Part shown: in pieces, positions 27,500-36,279 of the stretch | How the letters are laid out: the number at the start of each line of letters is the position of its first letter | How positions within the stretch are numbered: position 1 is the stretch's first letter | Source: Nipponacmea schrenckii | Lineage: Eukaryota > Mollusca > Gastropoda > Lottiidae | DNA length: 64,000 nucleotides | Direction of reading: 5' to 3' | Assembly: GCA_030562195.1 (NCBI GenBank) | Contig: CM060200.1 | Location: 28,807,023 to 28,871,022, forward strand | Position numbers and translations under genes: made by a program | Notes under the pieces: model-generated | The model's input: only the letters and a program-made list of their open reading frames with translations | Database searches by the model: none | Told to the model about the DNA's origin: nothing

Positions 27500-28062
27500 G
27501 TCCTTTTGTCTCTGATACTTCCGTGTGAAAGAGCCTCCATCTCCACAGCAGAACTCGTTGCCATTTTACAGGCACTTAAGTTTTTTCAGTCTGCATCATC
27601 ATTAAAAAATGCATTTATTCTGATTCCCTGTCCGCATTACAAGCTATAAATAACAATCAGCTTGTGCACCCCATAATCGAAGATATTTACAAGCTCTCTG
27701 TGCCAAGTCACATGGATATTCAGGGGAGTGAACAGGCAGATGCGGCTAAGACTGCTTTGTCACCGCCTGTCTCCCCCTCTTCCTTGCCTTACACCGATGA
27801 TAAGGACTTTTGTTTGCAACGATGGGGGCAAAAATTGGATGCTGCAGATAAACAACAAATTTCAAGCCATCAAGCTTTTCTTGGAGGACTGACCATTCTC
27901 CTATTGTGCCAACTGGAGAAATGTTGTTTTGGGTCGCTCTCGACTTGAACATACTCACCTTACCAACTGCTATCTGCTCAAGCGAGAGCCTCAACCAGTC
28001 TGTGAGCACTGCCAGGTTCGCCTGACAGTGAAACACATTCTGATTGAGTGCATGCATCTGAA
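27500..28062 (+). pseudogene. RNase H-domain remnant of a non-LTR retrotransposon
   Basis: Plus-strand blocks in shifting frames read as the RNase H domain and C-terminus of a LINE polyprotein: STAELVAILQALKFFQ (conserved Glu), YSDSLSALQAI (conserved Asp), VPSHMDIQGSEQADAAK (the SHxxIxGNExAD block), LPYTD, then after another frameshift LEHTHLTNCYLLKREPQPVC and EHCQVRLTVKHILIEC, the Cys/His finger typical after RNase H. At least two frameshifts and the absence of upstream reverse transcriptase show that it is dead. It is cut off by the hAT-like element at 28067. Confidence 0.8.
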
Positions 28063-28066
28063 AGCC

Positions 28067-28203
28067 CAGGGGCGCAGATCGCTTTTTTAATGTGGGGGGA
28101 CCAGTGGCGTACCCAGGATTTACTCAAAAGGGGTCGGCATGAGAACGTTTCAATTGAGCTTGTGGCACCGCTACCCCCCCCCCCCCCTGGATCTGCGCCC
28201 CTG
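28067..28203. mobile_element. hAT-like MITE, 137 bp
   Basis: Perfect 14-bp terminal inverted repeats: CAGGGGCGCAGATC at 28067-28080 and its reverse complement at 28190-28203. CAGGGGCG starts are typical of hAT ends. A degenerate 8-bp duplication may flank it (TGAAAGCC on the left, TGAAACCT from 28205). A second hAT-end-like motif, CAGTGGCGTACCCAGGATTT, lies inside at about 28101, so two related elements may be nested. It contains a 14-nt C run around 28174-28187. It is inserted at the end of the LINE RNase H remnant. Confidence 0.7.
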
Positions 28204-28489
28204 CTGAAACCTATAAGATCACAGCTTCAGCTTTTTGCGCAACCTTCTTTTATTGAGAAGGTCGTCGCGGGTTATAAAACAGACTAATCTGTATTTTAAA
28301 TCTTAAAATATATTTGTTGCTGCTACTTGTAGGTTTTGCGCCCTTTTTGGGTTCTGTGATACTGTTTTTAAAGTTGTTCTTGTCGTCTCTTTTAGTGCTT
28401 CTGTGAATATTGTGTTATTACAACCTCCGGTGTATGTAAGAAATTAGTACAAAAGTTATATATATAAATATATATCAGGCATAATTAGA

Positions 28490-28990
28490 ACCCAATTAGA
28501 GGAAAAAATTCTAACCGGAAGTAAAACTTCATGTGTTATCACAGAACGGTGACATTTAGCAAAATTTTAATAAGTCCGCTAATTTTTCTCCGATTTGTAT
28601 GATTTTGTGTTTTTTGAAACCTTGTTACTTTATCTAAAATTTGATGGGAACAGAATTTTCATTTTCAAATTTAATTTTTTTTTCAATTTTCAAGCCCAAT
28701 TGATTTTTAAAAAAAAATAAAAGGCTATATCAAATGACCTTGACCTTCAATGACCGTGAACTTTTACAAGTAGAATGTTCTTGACATTAGCTATCCACAC
28801 ATAGTCCAATAATGGTCGACAACAATTTTATTGTACCCGTTTTAGTTTTTAAAAAAATTCAAAAGGCTATATCAAGTGACCTTGACCTTCAATTACCTTA
28901 ATAAAATGTGCTTGACCTAAGCTGTCCATACATATACTTATACGGTTGACCTTGTATCAAGTGGCTCCATAGGGGTTGTTTGCCTCTCAG
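28490..28990. repeat. Dispersed repeat with a 142-bp direct duplication
   Basis: AAGGCTATATCA with a downstream GACCTTGACCTTCAAT occurs at 28721 and again at 28863, a spacing of 142 bp. The segment also contains AACCGGAAGTAAAACTTC near its left end, a motif also seen near 50070-50140, so the two may belong to one dispersed family. Confidence 0.6.
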
Positions 28991-29215
28991 TACTGTTCAC
29001 AGTTCTAGCCTTTTTTTGTTTTTAATCGTACTCAGGTGTTATATAGTCCAGTTATATTTCCATGTAAAAGAATCAATGGGTGAGATATGATGTACGAAAT
29101 GATGAAACTTTCTGTTAATATTTAGTACTGTATACAATATTTTCTGTGCTCTGTACCATATGCATAAAACACGTGTTATGTACAATTATACGTGTTATTT
29201 GTTGGGTAATTATAT

Positions 29216-29780
29216 TTTGTGTTATATCTTTGTGAAGTTTGATATGTTATCATACTTATTTACATCTGTTTGAAGTGTGATGTATAACTATACATGTGAT
29301 ATAATAGTGTATTGTGTAATTATATGTGTTATATCTTTGTGAAGTGTGATATGTTATCATACTTATTTACATCTGTTTGAAGTGTGATGTATAACTATAC
29401 ATGTGATATAATAGTGTATTGTGTAATTATATGTGTTATATCTTTGTGAAGTGTGATATGTTATCATACTTATTTACATCTGTTTGAAGTGTGATGTATA
29501 ACTATACATGTGATATATAGTGTATTGTGTAATTATATGTGTTATATCTTTGTGAAGTGTGATATGTTATCATACTTATTTACATCTGTTTGAAGTGTGA
29601 TGTATAACTATACATGTGATATAATAGTGTATTGTGTAATTATATGTGTTATATCTTTGTGAAGTGTGATATGTTATCATACTTATTTACATCTGTTTGA
29701 AGTGTGATGTATAACTATACATGTGATATAATAGTGTATTGTGTAATTATATGTGTTATGTCTTTGTGAAGTGTGATGTG
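29216..29780. repeat. 107-bp satellite, five nearly identical tandem units
   Basis: GATATGTTATCATACTTATT recurs at 29241, 29348, 29455, 29561 and 29668, giving a 107-bp period with one 106-bp unit caused by a 1-2-base deletion near 29517. Units look nearly identical. To the right (to about 30020) the same words (gaagtgtgat, gttatatct, gtaattatat) continue in degenerate form with shorter periods, as if the long unit evolved from a shorter repeat. Confidence 0.92.
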
Positions 29781-30020
29781 TAAGTATACTTGTTATATTT
29801 TTTGAAGTGTGATATATAATGATAAGTGTTTTATCTTTGAGAAGTGTAATATGGAACACATGTGATATATCTTTTGAAGTGTATTGTGTAATTATATTTG
29901 TTATATCTTTGTGAAGTGTGATGTGTAATTATATGTTATATCTCTGAGAAGTATATTGTGTTTGTATACATGTTATGTTTTTTTTTAGTTTGATATGTGT
30001 AATATCTTAGTTTGATGTGT

Positions 30021-30686
30021 AAGGCATAAGGTTTTGTCTTAATTGGTCTAATGTATTATCATATATTTTTCTTGATGTATGTATTGTATAATTAATGATT
30101 GTTATGTGGGAGTACAGATGATATATTTAGACCCGTTTCATTTTGAATTACTTGAGTTGGCTATTTCCTTATACATTGGGTAATGTTTCTCTCTGCCAAG
30201 TGTGGATATAGGCACTGAGGGAAAGTTCAAAAATGTAAAAGAATACTAATCCCTTCTCCCTGTTGGACACCGACAATTTAGCACGTATGATGTACAAATT
30301 ACGTAAATCGACGGAATCGACTATCAGCCAGCTTACAGAGTTAGGCAAATATGGATCTAACATTCATCAGCATAAAAAGTGAATAAATCGATTCATAAAA
30401 TAAGCATGTATCAGTCTGTAAACTGATACTTGCCACAGTCTTTCTAATAATAGTAAATGTCAATTGATAGTCAGTTTTTTTTCTTTTTTTTTTTGTCGTA
30501 TCAGCTTTTGGTTATGTTTTTAAAACAAATCCATGGACTGTCTGAATGGATAATTATCTTAAGGGGTATATGAAATTATTCGATACATAACTCACATAGG
30601 TTATCTTAATATGACAAAAGAAAAGTAATTACTCAAATGAGTTATGGGGGAGGGGGTCTATCTTTTCAATAAAAACAAATTCTTAC
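30021..30686. other. Intronic stretch next to exon 1
   Basis: No gene or transposon recognised. It ends in the exon 1 donor. Confidence 0.5.
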
Positions 30687-31159
30687 CTTTCTATTGATAC
30701 GGCTGTTAAATTCAAAACTGAGGCCAAGGCTGATAGCATTTCTACATATCCGGATAATTTACATAGAAATGGCCCAATTTCCCAATGTCCTATAAAATAT
30801 CTGGAAGTTTCAAATGGGACACACACCATAAGATAAAGCAGGTCTGCTATGGCTAAACTAACCATAAATGATGCCGTAACGCTTCTTGATTTTCTGTCAC
30901 CTAACATGGCAAAAATTACTAAGGTATTTCCAATCAATCCGATGAGAAATGCCGCTCCATATATAGTGACAACTGGAATAAAGTGGGGTTCGTGAATCCA
31001 TGGCTTTCGGAGGTTATCCAAATCACCTTCATAATAAAATTCATAATCACCGGTTCCAGTATTGTCGTAATAATCTGTTTTAGAATCCCCGTACAACAGA
31101 TCTTCAACGGTTGAAACGTTACCACTGTCCAAAGACACATTTACATCCGTCAAAGTCAT
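30687..31159 (-). CDS. Class A (rhodopsin-like) GPCR, exon 1: N-terminus to TM3
   Basis: This exon encodes the first 157 residues and two bases of codon 158 of a seven-transmembrane receptor, probably a plasma-membrane receptor for a peptide. The N-terminus (residues 1-58) is acidic and tyrosine-rich (DYYDN, DYEFYYEGD), with N-X-S sequons at N7 and N14, so glycosylation and tyrosine sulfation are plausible. TM1 is about 60-86 with the GN motif (N78 = 1.50). TM2 is about 94-117 with SLAIADLL (D106 = 2.50). W126 lies in the first extracellular loop, C133 starts TM3, and TM3 ends in SIER. The ATG at 31159 is followed by an uninterrupted frame. The exon ends at GAAAG|GTAAGA, a strong donor, in phase 2, inside the Arg codon of the E/D-R-Y box. 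Exon 2 at 714-837 supplies the last base of that codon and the Tyr. The ligand is unknown; the TM and loop pattern suggests the peptide-receptor group near growth-hormone-secretagogue, TRH or neuromedin-U receptors, which is a weak inference. An upstream noncoding exon is possible. Confidence 0.93.
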
Positions 31160-34020
31160 AGTGTTTCAATTACGACAACAATTTACAGTTATTTTCCATT
31201 AGTTTAAAATTGAAACAATCTACATGTATTCATTTACTGGAATCATAAAACTTTCCAAACAAAATCTTTCGCAAGCTATAATTAACACGAGTTCTTTCTG
31301 ACTTGAACTGTTGAATATTTAACTTGAAATGCTTTATAGATGAGGTGGGCTAACGATACTTATCCTCCTGTAAGTTATTGATTATGGTTTCCATATACAG
31401 ATTTAACGGTTTCAAATTTTACTCCTTATCAGATTTCATTACAAAAAAAAATCTATTCCAACAAATACGTCGCAAGAATATAATGAAATATATAGCAATA
31501 GGCTAGAGCATTATATCGCATTTTAATCATTTTTCGTTCATTTCATTCTTGAGACATATTCCAACAGATTAAGTTTTTATACCACCAGAAATTGTAAATA
31601 GTTATAAATTCCTATACGAATCACATATATTCCAATTTAATTAGGACCATATTCCATATGACCCTATTTTCAACAATAAATGATTCAATATGTTTCTTCG
31701 GAAACTTTTTTTTATATCGGACTCTGGTTAGCAGAACTTTAGAAAACTTCCTTCCAATTGTAGTAGTAAGACTTCTCTTCTCAATTGACTTCAGTGATTA
31801 AGTTATCGCACAGTAGAAGAGAGGAAGCGTGGAAACCTATAAATTTATAGACGAGAGACTATAAGATCATCAGGTGGTTAAAGTACTGCCAGCGTTTTCA
31901 ATATGTTGATATAAGTTATATAGTCATGAGAATCCAGTTTAGAGGCAAATTCAGTAGAAACTTGCAACGTAAGTGCTTAAAAGCTAATATATCTTCGTTC
32001 ATACTATATAGACAATTGCTCGTACTAATAGCAATGAAATACAAACTCGGGGACACCCTTTTTTTTTTATAAAGAATAGATTCATCGATAATTCAGTAAT
32101 AATTGCTGTTCTGTATAAGTACACACCTTCACATAAAGACGCATATTATTCAAAGCGTACTGTAATTGCTTATCTTATTCTAATGTAGTATCATCCCAAC
32201 CAATCTAAAACACACTTACAATCATACAATGCATGTAATAATCTTTCATATTCCATTGGCGTCTACTATGTTGAGTTAAATATGATTGTTTAATAGCAAT
32301 TCTACGTTAACACATTCTACTGACTGGTACCATATAATTCTATACACACGTGTTTCACATTTAACCACACCTTCACGCGTTGTATTGTACCTGGAATGTA
32401 TAGAACATCTAATTAATTTTTAACCAGAATATATCATCCACTTCAATTTACTCAATATAAAGCGAATGTATTAAATATAATCGACACATTTCAATGATAT
32501 TTAAAAACCCGTATACCCAGGGAAGGGATTTTAAAAAAAGAATTTACAAAAGGAAGTCTGGTTTTTATATCGGCAATTCAAATAAGGGGCAAAACTCCTG
32601 CCTATAAAAGTAGGTCAAGCTTAGAGGTCGACCGGTGATCTAGACTTACTATTCATTACATTATACAATTAAAGTACACATAATAATGACCGTGTGTCAA
32701 AGAATGTTAGTATACTGCACCTAACAGGAGGCATTAAACTGCTCGCTAGTTTGGTTTATGAGTTCGAAGCAATCCGTAGGGAAAGAGGTGTATCTCTTAT
32801 CTTAAATATTTTACCAAAATCACCCCCGAACAAGATGGTTTTCTTAGATTTACTCTTAGTCAACCACACCCTGGTGTTTGGGCATCACCGCTACATTTCA
32901 TTCAGATTTCATTTAATTTTATTTAAAAAATAAAGTGGCATAAATGATGAAGGGGAAAATGATTGAACTGATACAAAAAAAACAAAACAAAAAAAAACAT
33001 TCAGAATATATCGGTATTCAAACCCCCGCACCTTCATTACCTTTATTGTCGATTGTCAGTTTACATTAAATTTATTAAACCCATTCCATATAATAACTTA
33101 TTGATACGGTGACTTGATAAATTGCAAACTTTCATTATGTTAGATCCACGATGTTAATGAGTTCCATCCTGCAAAAGTCACTGTCTTAATGTCCCTAATT
33201 TTAATATTTTGTCTATTCTCTAATCATGATTGTGTCAGTTTTTCCTAAGGTGCATTTTATCTTCAGCGAGTTAAGTCATTAACCCCCCCCCCCCTCAACT
33301 TCCCCGACCCTGGAATTTGTTTATATTTCAACTAATATTGCTTACACCGTCTTACTATGTAATTTTACCTTTCCAAATATTTTGTATATTTGTAAACTTT
33401 TGCATTAGAATATGATTTTTTATAGACATTTTTTGTCGTTTTGTTACTTCCAATTTACGTTCAAAACTTTATAAAGTTTCGAAATTTAGTGTGGGTGTTT
33501 ACTTTGGTCAGAATTTGACATAAATTATTTCCAAACTTTAAAATTTTGCATTTTAGTTAATTGTTATCACATCTTTAAAAAGGACAGTTGTCTAATTTGA
33601 ATTTCAAATGATCATTGTGTTCCGACTGCTCAGGTTTATGAATAGATCAAATTTTGGCTTAAAAATGGAATTTTCCAGTTGCTTTTAGATTTTGTCAGTC
33701 GAAGAACTGACCGAATGAAAATGTACGCATTAAACTTTGGAGTACCATAAAAAGCAGCTGTTCACATAGTTCCCCAGTTAAAGACAATTTGTCTTATTAG
33801 TAGTAAGAACAAGCTTTATACAACTTTGTTACCTCATACAGAATACCAATTAATGTAGCAAGTAGCGAGCGCCACATCTGTTATAAAAATAACCTAAGGT
33901 TTTACAGTTCAACCCAATATAAAATAATTATAACACCAGAGAATTAGTTGTAAGTTTATCATTTAGAAAAAAAATGACGAGTTTTACAGCGGCTTCAATA
34001 TTTTTTCGATATCAATCTTC
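31160..34020. other. Upstream flank of the GPCR gene
   Basis: This AT-rich region is 5' of the GPCR start codon and should hold the promoter and any noncoding first exon. I could not locate a convincing promoter or splice site for the gene. A TATA-like CCTATAAAAG at about 32600 points the other way. A 12-nt C run lies near 33283. The open frame at 32694-32933 has no recognisable domain. Confidence 0.4.
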
Positions 34021-34100
34021 CGATGGATCTTTAACGTGCACAGCCTGTACCACACGGGACCACCCGAACGACTAAAGGCTTTTTCCATGTCAGTCTCAGT
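34021..34100 (-). repeat. Third copy (fragment) of the SINE-like core repeat
   Basis: The plus strand reads GGATCTTTAACGTGCACAGC, CTGTACCACACGGGACC, CCCGAACGACTA and TTTTCCATGTCAGTCTC, matching the core of the repeat at 12360-12700 in the same orientation but shortened. Confidence 0.7.
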
Positions 34101-35008
34101 TTATTCATTAGAAGCAAAACACAGGTTTTCTATTTTACATTCTGTTACAATGAAATATTATTTTGTATTCTGTACAGCTTTTGTGGCGACCTGTTTGAAT
34201 AATAATATAAGAGAAAAAAAAAACATATTTTAAAGTTATGGGTTACCACCTGGCTTCGGAGATATGATATTTATTTAACGTAAAGTTTTTAGTAGAAAAG
34301 CTGATATTTTTGATAATAGATCCCGTTTTTACATAAAGAGAGCGTTTAATGTGTATTTTTTAATATGAACCATTATATGCCAGTAGATTAAAAGGGGATT
34401 CTTGATGATCCGAATGCATCCTAATGCTTTGGATGGGTATCGAATGTAATATATACATGACTAGTTGGCACTGAATGGTTACTTTGGAAATATTTGGAAA
34501 TGTCACAAGAAAAGTTGCCGACGTCGATTGAAATTTGTGGAATGTGAAAAGGTCGTTGAATCTTGTTAATACATGGAATGAGTAGATCAAGTCGAAATTC
34601 GTAGACTAATTTACAAGTTGGTATAACAAAATCATCTGATTGGCACATGGAAAAAATTAAAAACAAAAACAAAAACGAAAAAATTATATAATCTCCAAGC
34701 TTTCGTGGAAATAGCTGCATTTATTAATGTATCGAAGAATTAGCAACAAAAAGACGTAAATAATATTTTAGGTAATTAATGACTAAACGTTATCGAGTAG
34801 GCTATTGTTGGTCATAGTTCGCTAAAGAATAGTAGCAATAAAGCCAATTTTGTTTAGATGTGATTTTACTACTTGACAAATTACGTGTCAGAAAAAACAT
34901 TTTGTTTAATGGTGTAAATATACCTTAATAGGCCTACTATATTTACAACATCAGTAAGGAGCGACCGTAGACCATATATCCCGTTTGTGATCAGAAAGGG
35001 AACAAGCG
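34101..35008. other. Intergenic, nothing recognised
   Basis: AT-rich. Two overlapping minus-strand open frames (34360-34590, 34421-34720) have no recognisable motif and look like chance. Confidence 0.5.
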
Positions 35009-35637
35009 GTTGCCTAGCAAGATACGCCCACTTTAAAATATATTTTATGTTTTAACACAGGCAGAAACTCCAACATTATTTAGGTCTAATCCAAGTTCTC
35101 ATCAATATAAATGTTCACACCAAATTTGATTCAAATCAGATGAAACATATTCTCTATTGTATTTACTAGCTAATTCAAGGGCAATAACTCAAATATAGTT
35201 CATCGAAAATTAGCAAATACTGAACTTGTTCAAGATTTCAGCAATAAAAATGATCACATCAAATTTCATTCAAATCAGATGAAAACTGTATTATCTATTG
35301 CAATCACAAGCCAATTTCGCAGTGTTTTGACTAAGTCAAGTGCAATAACTCAAAAACAGTTTATCAAAAAATCGTCAATTTTGTACTTGACCAAGATCTC
35401 ATCAACTTCAATGATCACACCAAGTTTTTGTTTTGCTTTTCTACATTATTGTTAGTGTTATTTAATTAATATATATTTTTGCATTTTTCACTTATATTTT
35501 CATCTTTCTTTATTTCCAACACCCAAACCGTCTTCTTTTGCATACCTGATTCCTACATTTTACGCTAACATATTAAAATTTCACAATTATTTAAATACAA
35601 CTGAACATTCCCCTTCTAACCTAGACTTATTTTCATT

Positions 35638-36279
35638 ATGCTCCACAACTTTGACAACCACTGGCAAGAAGCCAGACATCGCAACACTTATCGCCATCCA
35701 AACCAACATCACGAACCCTATAACGGCCCAGTATTCCATCGACCTCTACCATCTACCAATCGCCGACCACCAACCAATCAAGCCATTTATATCCCACCAC
35801 ACCAACGACCTACCCACAACACTGCCTATTCATCCAGAGATAACCATCGACCTACCCACAACACAGCCTACCCATCCAAAAATAACCACCGGCCTCTGGT
35901 GATCATTCTGCATGTAGGCCTCAACAATCGTGACCAGTTAGCCAAAACCTCATTTAACCAAGCCCAGAAATTAATTTCCACAGCCAACCAAACCTTTCCT
36001 AGCTCCAAGATCATCTTTTCTTGTATACCTATCTCTAATAAAATCTCTAAGAAAGCCCAGCAGAATCTTAAGACATTCAACGATATGATGATGAACTCCG
36101 ACACTGAGAACGCAACAATCCTGTCACCCTACGAAGAAGAATTCGAACCAGTTGATAATCTTCATTGGTCTCCGGAAACAGCCAACAATATATACTTGTT
36201 TTGGATACACCAGCTTCAAGCACCGGGTAAGTCTTTAAACAAATTACTGGGGATAAAAATATTGAGAGGCCGCCGCTAG
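35638..36279 (+). CDS. Penelope ORF1: repeat-rich N-terminus and SGNH-hydrolase-like domain
   Basis: This is a 213-residue protein upstream of the reverse transcriptase. Residues 1-85 are rich in Pro, His, Asn and Arg and include two copies of a 14-residue repeat, RPTHNTAYSSRDNH at 57-70 and RPTHNTAYPSKNNH at 71-84. Residues 86-190 resemble an SGNH/GDSL hydrolase: a strand then HVGLNNRD (block III, G94 and N96), a helix, IIFSCIPIS, and DNLHWSPETANN (block V, D173 and H176). The Ser-bearing block I (GDS) is not seen, so this copy may lack the N-terminal part or be catalytically dead. An in-frame stop at 35617 makes the ATG at 35638 the first available start. Comparable esterase-like domains are known in ORF1 of CR1-type LINEs. 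The final codons overlap ORF2 in the -1 frame. Confidence 0.75.
   Translation: MLHNFDNHWQEARHRNTYRHPNQHHEPYNGPVFHRPLPSTNRRPPTNQAIYIPPHQRPTHNTAYSSRDNHRPTHNTAYPSKNNHRPLVIILHVGLNNRDQLAKTSFNQAQKLISTANQTFPSSKIIFSCIPISNKISKKAQQNLKTFNDMMMNSDTENATILSPYEEEFEPVDNLHWSPETANNIYLFWIHQLQAPGKSLNKLLGIKILRGRR

Larger units (their letters stand above)
838..30686 (-). other. GPCR intron 1 (29849 bp), filled with mobile elements
   Basis: The intron lies between the donor at 30686-30685 (GTAAGA) and the acceptor at 839-838 (AG). It is a phase-2 intron splitting the Arg codon of the E-R-Y motif. Every recognisable coding trace inside it is a transposon or retrotransposon remnant; no other host gene was seen on either strand. 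Individual repeats are listed separately. Confidence 0.85.

Noticed and set aside
32595..32640. TATA-like CCTATAAAAG as a promoter
   Set aside because: No gene follows on the plus strand and it points away from the GPCR gene; a chance match is likely in AT-rich sequence.
35651..35902. Alternative open frame overlapping Penelope ORF1
   Set aside because: Thr/Pro/Ile-rich shadow of the repeat-rich ORF1 N-terminus; the conserved domain is in the other frame.
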